A stretch of DNA of 64,000 bases, taken from Pseudomonas sp. UBA6562. Its GTDB lineage: Bacteria > Pseudomonadota > Gammaproteobacteria > Pseudomonadales > Pseudomonadaceae. The notes beneath the pieces were generated by a model that was given only the letters and a program-made list of their open reading frames with translations, had not been told where the DNA came from and made no database searches. The stretch spans positions 435,910 to 499,909 of the forward strand of contig NZ_DJJS01000007.1 in NCBI RefSeq assembly GCF_002434265.1. The letters are read 5' to 3'. A program made the position numbers and the translations under genes. Positions 1 to 24,344 of this stretch are shown one piece after another. The stretch's first letter is position 1; each line of letters starts with the position of its first letter.

Positions 1-3000
1 ACACCCTGCCGCTGCGCGTCGATCTGGGCCAGGTCGGCGTGCGCGACGCGGCGCTGGCCACGCACCAGCGCTTGAGCGCGCTGCTCGCCCACGAGCATGC
101 TTCGCTGGCCTTGGCCCAGCGCTGCAGTGGCGTGGCGGCGCCGTTGCCGTTGTTCAGCGCGATGCTCAACTACCGCCATGGCGCCGAACGCAGCGCCGAG
201 CAGCAGCGGGCCTGGCAAGGCATCGAGGTGCTAGACGCCCAAGAGCGCACCAACTACCCGCTGAGCCTGAACGTGGACGACCTGGGCGAAGATTTGCGCC
301 TGGTGGCCATGGCCCCGGCGCAGGTGGGCGCGGCGCGGATCTGCGCACAGATGGGCCAGGTGCTCGACGCCATGCTCGCGGCGCTGGAGCACGACCCGCA
401 ACTGCCGGCACAGCGCTTGCCGGTGCTCGACGCCCAGGAACGCCGGCGCGTGCTGGTCGAGTTCAACGACACACAGGTCGCCTATGACCTGGAGCGCACG
501 CTGCATGGCCTGATCGAAGCGCAGGTCGAACGCACGCCCGAGGCGCTGGCGGTCAAGGCGCAAGAAGGCGCATTGAGCTATCGCCAGCTCAACGAGCAGG
601 CCAACCGCCTGGCCCACTACCTGATCGACCTCGGGGTCAAGCCGGACGACCGCGTGGCGATCTGCGTCGAACGCGGCCTGTCCATGGTGGTGGGCCTGCT
701 GGCCGTGCTCAAGGCGGGCGGTGCCTATGTGCCGGTCGATCCGGAGTATCCGGCCGAACGCGTGCGGCACATGCTCGAAGACAGCGCGCCGGTGGCGGTG
801 CTGGTGCATGCCGCCACCCGCCATGTGCCGGGCGACGCCCAGGTGATCGACCTGGACCTGCCGACCTGGCACGCGTGCCCCGCCAGCAACCCCGTGGTCG
901 CTGGCCTGACGCCACGCCACCTGGCCTACGTGATCTACACCTCCGGCTCGACCGGGCTGCCCAAGGGCGTGATGAACGAACACCGCGCGGTGGTCAATCG
1001 CCTGCTGTGGATGCAGGACGCCTACGGTCTGGAGGCGGACGATGTGGTCCTGCAGAAAACGCCGTTCAGTTTCGACGTGTCGGTATGGGAATTCCTCTGG
1101 CCGCTGCAAACCGGTGCGCGCCTGGTCATGGCCCGCCCGGGCGGCCACCGCGACCCCGAATACCTGCGCGAGACCCTGCACCGCGAGGGTGTGACCACGC
1201 TGCACTTCGTGCCGTCGATGCTCGACGTGTTCCTCGCCCATGGCGAGGGCTCGGCAAACGGCCTGCACACCGGGCGCCTGGCGCGCGTGCTGTGCAGTGG
1301 CGAAGCCCTGCCGGGCAACCTGGTGCGCAGGTTCCACGCGCACCTGCCGGACGTGGCCCTGCACAACCTCTACGGCCCGACCGAAGCGGCGGTGGACGTC
1401 AGCGCCTGGCCCTGCGCCACGGCACCGGACAACACGCCGATCGGCAAGCCGATCGCCAACACCACCCTGTACGTGCTCGATGCCGAGGGCCAGCCGGTGC
1501 CGCAGGGTGTGGTCGGCGAGCTGTTCATCGGCGGCGTGCAGGTAGCCCGCGGTTACCTGAACCGCGCCGAGCTCACCGCCGAGCGTTTCGTCGACGATCC
1601 GTTCGCCCCGCACGCCGACGCACGCCTGTACCGCACGGGCGATCTGGCCCGGCACCTGCCTGACGGCCACCTCGAGTACCTGGGCCGCAACGACGACCAG
1701 GTGAAGCTGCGCGGCTTGCGCATCGAACTGGGCGAGATCCAGGCAGGCCTGACCGCCATCGATGGCGTGCAGGAGGCGGTGGTGGTCGCCCGCGACCAGC
1801 GCCTGATCGCCTACTACACCGGCACGCCGCACGGCAGCGAAACGCTGCGCGAGGCCCTGCTGGCGCACCTGCCCGAATTCATGGTGCCGGCGCAGTTCAT
1901 GCACCTCGACGTGCTGCCGCTCAGCCCCAACGGCAAACTCGACCGCAAGGCGCTGCCCGCACCGGGCGCGGTCGAGGAGCGCCCGTTCGAGGCGCCGATT
2001 GGCGCCACGGAAACCTTGTTGGCCGCACTCTGGAGCGAACTGCTGGGGGTGGCGCGCGTCGGCCGTCACGACAACTTCTTCGAGCTGGGCGGCCACTCGC
2101 TGCTGGCGGTCAGCCTCACCTCGCGCCTGCGCCAGCAGGGCTTGCAGGCCGACATCCGCGTGCTGTTCGGCCAGCCGACCCTGGCCGCCTTGGCGGCGGC
2201 CATCGGCGACGACTGCGCGTTGCAGGTGCCGGCCAACGGCATTGCGGCCGGCTGCACGCACATCACCCCGGCCATGCTGCCGCTCGCCGAGCTGTCGCAG
2301 GCCTCGCTCGACGGGCTGGTCGCACAGATTCCGGGCGGTGCGCGCAACGTGCAGGACATCTACGGCCTGGCGCCGTTGCAGCAGGGCATCCTCTACCACC
2401 ACCTGGCCAGCGAAGGGGCCGACCCCTACGTCCTGCAAGCTCGCTTCGCTTTCCCCGACCAGGCCACCCTGGAGGCGTTCGCCGCGGCCCTGGACCAGGT
2501 CATCGCGCACCACGATGTGCTGCGCACCAGCCTGCACTGGCAGCACCTCGAAGAGCCCGTACAGGTCGTCTGGCGCGGGGTGCCGTCGGTGCGAGCCGGT
2601 TGGGCGCTCGAAGACGCTACGCCCCTGAGTCTGGGCAGTGCGCCCTTGATCCGCCTGCACCCTCGGCAAACCGACGGGCGCCTCGAAGCGACCCTGTCGA
2701 TCCACCACATCATCCTCGACCACGCCGCCGTGGCGCAGCTGGTGGCGCAGGTCACCGCCGTACTGCACGGCCAGGCGCTGCCGCTCGACAGCGTGCCGTA
2801 CCGCAACTACTTGGCCCAGGCACGCCTGGGCGGCGACAGCCAGGCCGAGCAGGCGTTGTTCCACGAGCTGCTGGGCGACATCGACGCGCCGACCGAAGTC
2901 TTTGGCCTGCGCGCTGCGCACAGCGATGGCCAACCCGTGTTCGACGCCCGCCAGGCGCTCGACCTCGACCTGTCCGCCCGGTTGCGTGAGCAGGCGCGGC

Positions 3001-6000
3001 GCTTGGGCATCAGTGTCGCCAGCCTGCTTCACCAGGCCTGGGGGCAGGTGCTGGCCACGCTGTCCGGGCGTGAGGAGGTGGTGTTCGGCACCGTGCTGCT
3101 CGGCCGCCTGCAAGGCGGCGAGGGCGCCGAACGGGCGCTGGGCATGTTCATCAACACCTTGCCGCTGCGCGTCAGCGTGGGTGCGCAAGGGGTCGCCGAG
3201 GGCGTGCACCTGACCCACCAGCGCCTGGCCCGGTTGCTCGCCCACGAGCAGGCCTCCCTGGCCGCCGCGCAGCGTTGCAGCGGCGTGCCGGCCACACAGC
3301 CACTGTTCACCAGCCTGCTCAACGTGCGTCACAGCGCGCCGGCCGAGACCGGGCTGCGCGACGCCTGGCAGGGCATCGAACAACTGGCGGCGCACGAACG
3401 CAGCCACTACCCGCTGGTGGTCAACGTCGACGACCTGGGCGATGCCTTCGTGCTCACCGTACAGGCCGTGGCGCAGGTGGACGGCAGCCACGTCTGCCGC
3501 CTGCTCGAGGCCGCCCTCGACCAACTGGCCAAGGCCCTGCAGCAGGCGCCGACGACGGCCCTGGCACAGCTCGGGTGTCTGCCATCCGCCGAACGCGAGC
3601 AGGTGCTGCACGGCTTCAACGCCACGCGCCGCGACTACCCGCGCGACCAGGCCGTGCATCGGTTGTTCGAGGCCTGCGTCGCACGCAGCCCTGACGCGCT
3701 CGCCGTGGTGCATGGCCAACGCCAGCTCAGCTACCGGCAGCTTGCCCAGCACGCCAACCGCCTGGCCCACCACCTGCTGAGCCTGGGCGTGGGCCCAGGC
3801 GACTGCGTCGCGCTGCTGCTGCCGCGCGGGTTCGACCTGCTGGCGGCGCAGCTGGCGGCGAGCCAGTGCGCGGCGGTCTACGTGCCGCTCGACGGCAATG
3901 CGCCGGCCGAGCGTCAAGCTTTCATGGTCGCCGACAGCCAGGCCAAGGTGCTGCTGACCCACAGCGGCGAACCGCACCTGGGCGAGGCCTTGCGCGTCGA
4001 GCTCGACCGACATGACTTCGCCCAGTACCCGGCGCACTCGCCGGACCTTGCGGTCGATGCCAGCAGCGCGGCGTACGTCATGTACACCTCCGGCTCCACC
4101 GGCGCGCCGAAGGGCGTGCAGGTGCCGCACCGCGCCATCGCGCGCCTGGTGGTCAACAACGGTTTCGCCACCTTCACCGCGCAGGACCGGGTGGCCTTCG
4201 CCTCCAACCCAGCGTTCGACGCCAGTACCCTGGAAGTCTGGGCGGCGCTGCTCAACGGCGGCGCGCTGGTGGTCGTCGATCAAGACCAGGTGTTGTCGCG
4301 CCAGGCCTTGCGCGAGGTGCTGCTGGAACAGGCGGTCAGCGTGCTGTGGCTGACCGCCGGGCTGTTCCACCAGTTCGCCGACGACCTGTTGCCGGCACTG
4401 GCCAAGCTGCGCTACCTGATGGTCGGCGGCGACGTGCTCGACCCGGCGGTGATCGCCCGGGTCCTGCGCGAAAGCGCGCCGGCCCACCTGCTCAACGGCT
4501 ATGGCCCGACCGAAGCCACCACCTTCAGCACCACCCATGAAATCGTCAATGTCGGCGAGGGCAGCATTCCCATCGGCAGACCGGTCGGCAACGGCCGCTG
4601 CTACGTGCTCGACGCCCGCCAGCAGCCGCTGCCGGTCGGCGCGGTCGGCGAGCTGTACATCGGCGGCGACGGCGTGGCCCTGGGCTACCTCGGCCAGCCG
4701 GCGCTGACTGCCGAGCGCTTCCTCGACGATCCGTTCGGTGCCGAGCCAGGCGCACGGATGTACCGCAGCGGCGACCTGGTGTGCTGGCAGGCCGACGGCA
4801 GTCTGCGCTACCTGGGCCGCGCCGATCAGCAGATCAAACTGCGCGGTTTCCGCATCGAACTGGGCGAGATCGAGGCGTGCCTGGGCCGTTGCGCCGGTGT
4901 CAGCGACACCGTCGTGGTGCTGCGCGAAGACACCCCCGGCGACAAGCGCCTGGTGGCCTACTTCACGGCCGACGCACCCGCGCCGGCCCTCGCCACGTTG
5001 CACGGACACCTGCAAGGCCAGTTGCCGGACTACATGCTGCCGGCGGCCTACGTGCGCCTGGACGCACTGCCGTTGACCGCCAACGGCAAGCTCGACCGCC
5101 GGGCCCTGCCGCTACCGGACGCCCACGCCGTGCTCAGCCGCGCCTTCGAAGCGCCGCAGGGCGAGGTGGAGCGCACGCTGGCAGCCATCTGGGCAGCCGT
5201 GCTCAAGGTCGAGCAGGTCGGTCGCCACGACCACTTCTTCGAACTGGGCGGCCATTCGCTGCTCGCCGTGACCCTGATCGAACGCATGCGCAACGCCGGG
5301 CTGAGCGCCGATGTGCGCGTGCTGTTCGCCCAACCGACCCTGGCGGCGCTGGCCGCGGCGGTAGGCAGCGGGCGCGAAGTGCAGGTGCCGGCCAACCGGG
5401 TGCCAAGCGATGCCGTGCGGATCACCCCGGCCATGCTCAGCCTGATCGAGCTCGACCAGGCAGCCGTCGAGCGGATCGTCGCCAGTGTTCCGGGCGGTGC
5501 CGCCAACGTGCAGGAAATCTACCCATTGGCCCCGTTGCAGGAAGGCATCCTCTACCACCACTTGAGCGCCGAACGCGGCGACCCGTACCTGCTGCAATCG
5601 CGCCTGGCCTTCGACAGCCTGGCCCAGTTGCGGACGTGGGCCGGTGCGTTGCAGCAGGTCATCGACCGCCACGACATTCTGCGCACCGCGGTGCTCAGCG
5701 ATGGGCTGGAGCAACCGGTGCAGGTGGTGTGGCGCAAGGCGCAAATGGCCGTGACGGCGATCGACGACCTGGCCGGCGACGATGTGATAGGCGCCCTGCA
5801 AGCGTGCTTCGACGCCCGCCACCAGCGCCTTGACCTCGCGCAGGCGCCGCTGATGCGCCTGGTGTATGCCGACGATCCGGACAACGCCCGCGTGGTGGCG
5901 ATCCTGCAATTCCACCACTTGGTGCTCGACCACACCGCCATGGAGGTGATCGCCGACGAAATGCAGGCCTTGTTGGCCGGCGACGGCGGGCGACTGCCTG

Positions 6001-9000
6001 CGCCGGTGCCGTACCGCACCTATGTCGCGCAAGCGCGTCTGGGCGCGGACGCGGCCGGTCACGAGGCGTTCTTCCGCGACATGCTGGGCGACCTCGACGC
6101 CCCCACGCTGCCATTCGGCCTGGCCGATGTGCGCGGCGACGGCGGCGCCATCGAAGAGGCGCACTTGCCGGTCGCGCCCGCCGTCGCCCGACAGTTGCGC
6201 GAGCAGGCCCGGCGCCTGGGCGTAAGCGCCGCGAGCCTGGCGCACCTGGCCTGGGCGCGGGTGCTCGGGGTGCTGGCCAACCGTACGGACGTGGTCTTCG
6301 GCACCGTGCTGATGGGCCGTCTGCAAGGCGGCGAGGGCGCCGACCGTGCCCTGGGGGTGTTCATCAACACGCTGCCGCTGCGCATCGACCTGGCCGCCCC
6401 CGTCGCGCAGGCCGTGCAGGTCACCCACCAGCGGCTGTCGGCCTTGCTCGGCCATGAGCATGCGTCCTTGGCGCTGGCCCAGCGTTGCAGTGGCGTGGCG
6501 GCTTCGATGCCGCTGTTCAGCGCCTTGTTCAACTACCGCCACAGCAGCGCCGGCACGCCCGCCAGGAACGATGCCCACCTGCAAGGCGTGCGCCTGTTGG
6601 GGGGCGAGGAACGCAGCAACTATCCGCTGACGCTCAGCGTCGACGACCTGGGCGAAGGCTTCGCCTTGAGCGTGCTGGCCCAAGAGGGTATCGGCGCCGA
6701 ACGTGTCGCGCAGTGGATGAACCAGGCCCTGACGCAACTGGGCCAGGCCTTGGCGCAGGCCGCCGATACGCCGGTCGAGGGGCTGTCGATCCTCGATGGC
6801 CCGGCCCGCCGGCAACTGCTCGAAACCTTCAACGCCACGACCCGCGCGTATCCACAAGGCCGCAGCGTGCATGCCCTGGTCGAAGCCCAGGCCGCGCGAG
6901 CCCCGCAAGCAGCGGCCCTGGTGCAGGACGGCCAGGTGCTCAGCTATGGCGAACTCAACCGCAGCGCCAACCGCCTGGCCCACCACCTGCTGCGCCGTGG
7001 CGTACGCCTGGGCGACCGGGTCGCGGTGTGCCTGCCGCGCAGCTTCGAGCGCCTGGTCGCCGTGCTGGCCGTGCTCAAGGCCGGCGCCGCCTACGTGCCG
7101 GTGGACCCCGGCTACCCGGGCGAGCGCATCGCCTATTTGCTGCACGACAGCGCCCCCACCCTGGTACTGGCCGATGCCAGCACCACGCACCTGCTCGGCG
7201 ACGCCGCGCAGGTGCTGCTGGACCGCGACGCCTGGCAGGGCGAGGCGCAGGACGACCCGCACATCGCCGGGTTGGATGCGCAGCAACTGGCCTATGTGGT
7301 CTACACCTCCGGCTCCACTGGCCAGCCCAAGGGCGTGATGGTCGAGCACCGCACCTTGTGCAACCTGGTGCATTGGCACTGCGAGGCCTTCGAGCTGGGC
7401 GCCGGCAGCCACACCAGTACGGTGGCCGGCTTCGGCTTCGACGCGGTGGCCTGGGAAGTGTGGCCGGCGCTGAGCAGCGGCGCGGTGCTGCACCTGCCGC
7501 CCGCGCGCATCGCTGGCGAGCACGTCGACGAACTGCTCGACTGGTGGCTGGAGCAGCCTTTGCAGGTCAGCTTCCTGCCTACGCCAGTGGCCGAGCAGGC
7601 CTTGCGCCGCGAGCGCCAGCACCCGACCCTGCGCACCTTGCTGGTGGGCGGCGACCGACTGCGGCACTTCGACCGGGATCCAGGCTTTGCGCTGGTCAAC
7701 AACTACGGCCCGACCGAAACCACCGTGGTGGCGACCTCCGGGCAGTTGCAACCTGGCGCCGCCTTGCACATCGGCCGACCGATCGCCAACACCCGCGTGT
7801 ACGTGCTCGACGGCCAACGCCAGCCGGTGCCGGTCGGCGCGGTCGGCGAGCTGTACATCGGTGGCGCGGGCGTCGCCCGTGGCTACCTGAACCGCGCGGA
7901 CCTCACCGAGCAGCGTTTCTTCGCCGACCCCTTCAGCAGTGAGGCCCAGGCGCGCCTATACCGCAGCGGCGACCTGGTGCGCTGGCAGGCCGACGGCACC
8001 CTCGAATTCCTCGGGCGCAACGACGACCAGGTGAAAATCCGCGGTGTGCGCGTGGAGCTTGGCGAAATCGAAGCCGCACTGGCCGCGCAGCCTGGCATAC
8101 GCGAAGCCGTGGTGCTAGTGCGCGACGAGCGGCTGCTGGCCTGGTTCACCGAGGCCGCACCGGTGGCCGTCGAAACGTTGCGCGGCGCGTTGCAGACAAG
8201 CCTGCCGTCGCACCTGGTGCCGTTGGCGTTCATGCGCCTCGAGGCCCTCCCGCTGACCCAGCACGGCAAGCTCGACCGCCAGGCCTTGCCGGACCCGGAC
8301 CCGCAGTGGCTGCTCGGCCAGGCCTACGCCGCCCCGCAAGGCGCGGTGGAGACGGCCCTGGCCGAGGTTTGGGCCGACATGCTGGGCGTGCCGCAGGTGG
8401 GCCGCCACGACAACTTCTTCGAACTGGGCGGCCACTCGCTGCTGGCGGTCAACCTCACCGCGCGCTTGCGCCGCGAAGGTTTGCAGGTCGATGTGCGCAC
8501 CTTGTTCGGCCAGCCGACCGTCGCCGCCCTGGCGACCACCCTCGGCGCGGTGCGGCAGGTGCCGGTGCCGGACAACCTGATTCCAGCCGGCTGCACCCAC
8601 ATCACCCCCGACCTGCTGCCGCTGGTGGCGCTGGACGCCGACGCCATCGGGCGCATCGTCGCCCAGGTCCCGGGCGGCGCCGCCAACGTGCAGGACATCT
8701 ACCCCCTGGCCCCCTTGCAGGAAGGGATTCTCTACCACCACCTGAGCGCGGCGGAACATGACCCCTACGTGCTGCAATCGCGCTTCGCCTTCGCCAGCCG
8801 CGAGCACCTGAACCGTTTCGCCGCAGCGTTGGACAAGGTCATCGCCCGCCACGACGTGCTGCGCACCGCGATCCTCTGGGACGGCTTGCCGCAGCCGCTA
8901 CAAGTGGTCTGGCGCACGGCGCAGCTCGCGCTGATCGACACCACTGCGAGCCCTGGCGAAGCGGCCAAGGGCAAGCTCGATCTGTCTCGCGCGCCGCTGC

Positions 9001-11716
9001 TGCGCCTGCTGCACAGCGAGGTCGCAGGCCGCATCGAAGCCACCTTGCAGTTCCACCACATCGTCCTCGACCACACCGCCATGGCGGTGGTCGGCGAAGA
9101 ACTGGTCGCTTACCTGCAAGGCGACGCGGAGCCTGCCCAGCCGTCGGTGCCTTACCGCAACTACGTGACCCAGGCGCGCCTGGGCGTCAGCCAGGCCGAG
9201 CACGAGGCGTTCTTCCGTGCGCAACTGGCCGACATCGACGAGCCGACCCTGCCGTTCGGCCTGAGCGACGTGCAAGGCGACGGCCGCGACATCGAGGAAG
9301 CCCAGCTGTGGCTGCCCGACGACCTGGCCCAGCGCCTGCGCCAGCAAGCGCGGCAATTGGGCGTCAGCGTGGCCAGCCTGTTCCACCTGGCTTGGGCCCG
9401 CTTGCTGGGCGCGGCCAGCGGCCAGGACCGCGTGGTGTTCGGCACCGTGCTGCTCGGCCGTCTGCAAGGCGGCGAGGGCGCCGAACGGGCGCTGGGCATG
9501 TTCATCAACACCTTGCCGCTGCGCATCGACCTGGCGGGCATCGGCCTGCGCGAAGGGGCGCAGATGGCCCATCGGCGCCTCAGCGCGCTGCTGGCCCACG
9601 AACACGCGCCCCTGGCCGTGGCCCAGCGTTGCAGTGGCGTGGCCGCGCCACTGCCGCTGTTCAGCGCGATGCTCAACTACCGCCACAGCACCCAGGCCAG
9701 TGCCAGCCAGCGCCAGGCGAGCCAGGGCATCGACACCCTCGAAAGCCAGGAGCGCAGCAACTACCCGCTGGGGTTGAACGTGGACGACCTGGGCGACGGC
9801 TTGCGCCTGGTGGCCATGACCCCGGCGCACATCGGCGCGGCGCGCATCTGCGGGCAGATGCACCAGGTGCTGCACGCCATGGTCGCGGCCCTCGAAGACG
9901 CGCCCGAACTCGCCGTGCAGCACGTGCCGGTGCTCGACGCCCAGGAGCGCCAGCGCGTGCTGGTGGACTTCAACGCCACCGCCGTGCCCTACGACCTGGA
10001 GCACACCTTGCACGGCCTGATAGAACGGCAGGTGGCGCGTACGCCGGATGCGTTGGCGATACGTGCCGAGGAGGGCGACCTGAGCTATCGCCAGCTCAAC
10101 GAACAGGCCAACCGCCTGGCGCATCACCTGATCGACCTGGGGGTCAAACCCGACGACCGCGTCGCGATCTGCGTGGAGCGCGGGGTGTCGATGGTGGTGG
10201 GGCTGCTGGCCATTCTCAAGGCGGGCGGCGCCTACGTGCCGGTCGACCCGGACTACCCGGCCGAGCGGGTCAGGCACATGCTCGACGACAGCGCGCCTGT
10301 GGCGCTGCTGGTGCATGCCGCGACCCGCGAGGTGGCGTCGCATGCGCACGTCGTCGACCTGGACCGGCCGACCTGGCAGGCGCAGCCGGCGAGCGACCCG
10401 CTGGTCGCAGCCTTGACCCCACGGCACTTGGCCTACGTGATCTACACCTCGGGCTCCACCGGCTTGCCCAAAGGCGTGATGAACGAGCACCGCGCAGTGG
10501 TCAACCGACTGCTGTGGATGCAAGACGCCTACGGCCTGACGGCCGACGACGTGGTCCTGCAGAAAACCCCGTTCAGCTTCGACGTCTCGGTGTGGGAGTT
10601 CCTCTGGCCGTTGCAGACCGGCGCGCGCCTGGTCATGGCCCGGCCGGGCGGGCACCGCGATCCTGAGTACCTGCGCACGGCTATCCGCCGCGAAGGCGTG
10701 ACCACGCTGCACTTCGTGCCCTCGATGCTGGACGTCTTCCTCGCCCATGGCGAGGCGGCGGCCGACGGCCTCAAGCGCGTGCTGTGCAGCGGCGAAGCCC
10801 TGCCGGGCAGCCTGGTGCGCCGGTTCCACGCGCAGTTGCCCGACGTCGAGTTGCACAACCTCTACGGGCCGACCGAAGCTGCGGTGGACGTCAGCGCCTG
10901 GCCATGCGTCACGGCGCCGGACGACACCCCGATCGGCACGCCCATCGCCAACACCACCCTGTACGTGCTCGATGGCCAAGGCCAGCCGGTGCCGCAGGGC
11001 GTGGCCGGGGAGCTGTTCATCGGTGGGGTGCAGGTGGCCCGCGGCTACCTGAATCGGCCCGAACTCACCGCCGAGCGCTTCCTCGACGACCCGTTCAGCA
11101 CCCGGCCGGGCGCGCGGATGTACCGCACCGGCGACCTGGCACGGCACGCGCCCGACGGCACGCTGCATTACCTGGGGCGCAACGACGATCAGGTGAAGGT
11201 GCGCGGCCTGCGCATCGAACTGGGCGAAATCCAGGCGCGCCTGACCGCCGTCGCCGGGGTCAAGGAGGCCGTGGTGGTCGCCCGCGAACAACGCCTGGTC
11301 GCGTACTACACCGGCGCGCCGCAGGCCGGTGACGCCCTGCGCGCCGCACTGCTCGCGCATCTGCCCGAGTTCATGGTGCCGGCGCAGTTCATGCACCTGG
11401 ACGCGCTGCCGCTCAGCCCCAACGGCAAGCTCGACCGCAAGGCGCTGCCCGATTCGGGCGTGGCGCAGGAGCGCCCGTTCGAAGCGCCCGAAGGCGACAC
11501 CGAAACCCTGCTGGCCGCCATCTGGAGCGAGCTGCTGGGCGTGGCGCGGGTAGGGCGCCACGACAACTTCTTCGAACTGGGCGGCCACTCGCTGCTGGCG
11601 GTGACCCTGACCTCGCGCTTGCGCGAACAGGGCCTGGAAGCCGACGTGCGCGCCCTGTTCGAACAACCCACTTTGGCCGGCTACGCAGCCATCACAGACA
11701 GAATGGAGATCGTCCT

Positions 11717-11720
<4 letters not shown>
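1..11720 (+). CDS. psoB: Putisolvin-type lipopeptide synthetase, C-terminal four modules (5' partial)
   Basis: The reading frame is open to the left window edge, so the true start lies upstream. Visible order: end of a condensation domain (to about nt 430), A-T, then three C-A-T modules. Adenylation cores (TSGSTG) lie near nt 941, 4085, 7303 and 10445; carrier serines (LGGHS) at 2097, 5256, 8436 and 11589. Pocket residues read by alignment to GrsA give DVWHLSLVDK (Ser), DALWMGGTFK (Val), DAWFLGNVVK (Leu) and DVWHLSLVDK (Ser). The C domains near 2390, 5550 and 8730 carry an early HHL motif (one is exactly HHLxxxxGD) plus HHxxLDH, typical of Pseudomonas dual condensation/epimerisation domains, so D-residues are predicted. 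There is no thioesterase; the chain passes to the next protein. The Ser-Val-Leu-Ser order equals putisolvin positions 6-9, except that the original compound has Ile at 8. The family is certain, the exact product likely. Confidence 0.9.
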
Positions 11721-23083
<11,363 letters not shown>

Positions 23084-23094
23084 GGTAGGCATTA

Positions 23095-23131
23095 CCGCGA
23101 GCGGGCGATGCGACGGGCATCGTGCTCGCGG
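23095..23131 (+). other. Intercistronic hairpin between psoC and macA
   Basis: The arms CCGCGAGC and GCTCGCGG, plus an inner CGATGC/GCATCG, can fold into a strong bulged stem just after the psoC stop. No T-run follows, so it is not a typical intrinsic terminator. It could stabilise the NRPS mRNA end or reduce read-through into macAB (inference). Confidence 0.45.
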
Positions 23132-23186
23132 CTCAGGGCGCGCCTGCGCAGGCAGGGGCGGCCGTTCAACGACAAAGTGAGCATGC

Positions 23187-24344
23187 ATGGACAAGTCCAG
23201 GTTTCGCAGATACGGCCTTGGCGCCGCGCTGGCGCTGGTCGCCGGTATTACGCTGTACGCAGTGCAGGCACCGGCTAAGGCGCCGCAATACATCACCGCA
23301 ACGGTCGTGCGCGGCGACATCGAGAACGCGGTGCTGGCCACCGGCACGCTCGAAGGCATCAAGCAGGTGGACGTCGGTGTGCAGGTGTCGGGGCAGTTGA
23401 AGTCGCTCAAGGTCAAGCTGGGCGACAAGGTGAAGCAAGGCCAGTGGCTGGCCGAAATCGACCCGCTGGTGCTGCGCAACACGCTGCGCCAGGCCGAAGT
23501 CGACGAAGAAAAGCTCCAGGCCGAACGGCGCTCGGCCCAGGCCCAGCTGCAGCAGGCCAGGCGCGTGTACGAGCGCTACCGCGACTTGCAGAGCGACGAG
23601 TCGGTCTCGCGCCAGGATTTCGAAAGCGCCGAAGCGGAGTTTCGCGTCCGCGAGGCGGCCGTGCGCTCGCTCGACGCGCAGATCCAGAGCGCCCGGGTGG
23701 AGATCGATACGGCCCGGGTCAACCTCGGCTATACCCGCATCAACGCACCGATCACCGGCCATGTGGTAGGGATCGTCACGCAACAGGGGCAGACCGTGAT
23801 CGCCAACCAACTGGCCCCGGTGCTGCTCAAGCTGGCCGACCTTGACACCATGACGGTCAAGGCGCAGGTCTCGGAGGCCGACGTGATCCATATCGCGCCG
23901 GGTCAGGCGGTGTACTTCACCATTCTGGGCGAGGACACGCGCTACCACGCCACCCTGCGCGGCACCGAGCCGGCCCCACAACACTATGTGCAAAGCACCG
24001 ACAAGGGCGAGGGCGGTACCGGCAAGCCCAACGGCGCGGTGTTCTACAACGCGCTGTTCGACGTGCCCAACCCCGAGCATCGCCTGCGCATCTCCATGAC
24101 CGCCCAGGTGCACATCGTGCTCGACACCGCTGCCGGGGTGCTGAGCGTACCGGTGGCGGCCCTGGGCCTGCGCAACGACGACGGCAGCTTCCCGGTGCGG
24201 GTGCTCGACGCCAAGGGTTTCGCCCAGGCGCGCAACGTGCGCACCGGCATCAACAACAACGTCAGGGTGCAGATCGAAGACGGCCTGGCCGAAGGGGACC
24301 GGGTGGTGATCGGTGAGCCGGTGGCCGGCCAGGCAGGGGCATGA
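23187..24344 (+). CDS. macA: MacA-like periplasmic adaptor of the lipopeptide exporter
   Basis: This is a 385-residue membrane-fusion protein that links an inner-membrane MacB-type ABC transporter to an outer-membrane channel. A single N-terminal hydrophobic segment (about residues 10-27) anchors it. A lipoyl-like half (VQVSGQLKSLKVKLGDKV) is followed by a long Gln/Glu/Arg-rich helical hairpin (about 95-165), the second lipoyl half (GYTRINAPITGHV) and a C-terminal beta-barrel/MP domain. The start has only a weak ribosome site. The stop overlaps macB (ATGA), and the gene lies 103 bases after psoC in the same direction. In putisolvin, arthrofactin and related clusters this pair exports the lipopeptide. 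The TolC-like partner is not in the window. Confidence 0.9.
   Translation: MDKSRFRRYGLGAALALVAGITLYAVQAPAKAPQYITATVVRGDIENAVLATGTLEGIKQVDVGVQVSGQLKSLKVKLGDKVKQGQWLAEIDPLVLRNTLRQAEVDEEKLQAERRSAQAQLQQARRVYERYRDLQSDESVSRQDFESAEAEFRVREAAVRSLDAQIQSARVEIDTARVNLGYTRINAPITGHVVGIVTQQGQTVIANQLAPVLLKLADLDTMTVKAQVSEADVIHIAPGQAVYFTILGEDTRYHATLRGTEPAPQHYVQSTDKGEGGTGKPNGAVFYNALFDVPNPEHRLRISMTAQVHIVLDTAAGVLSVPVAALGLRNDDGSFPVRVLDAKGFAQARNVRTGINNNVRVQIEDGLAEGDRVVIGEPVAGQAGA

Noticed and set aside
231..5015. 1,594-residue antisense ORF opposite psoB, and similar long antisense ORFs at 5112-7817, 8898-11666, 11732-14713, 18002-20116 and 20255-23482
   Set aside because: Their products are rich in Gln, Ala, Val, Gly, Arg and His with no domain order, and they mirror the codon bias of the NRPS genes. 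They are shadows.
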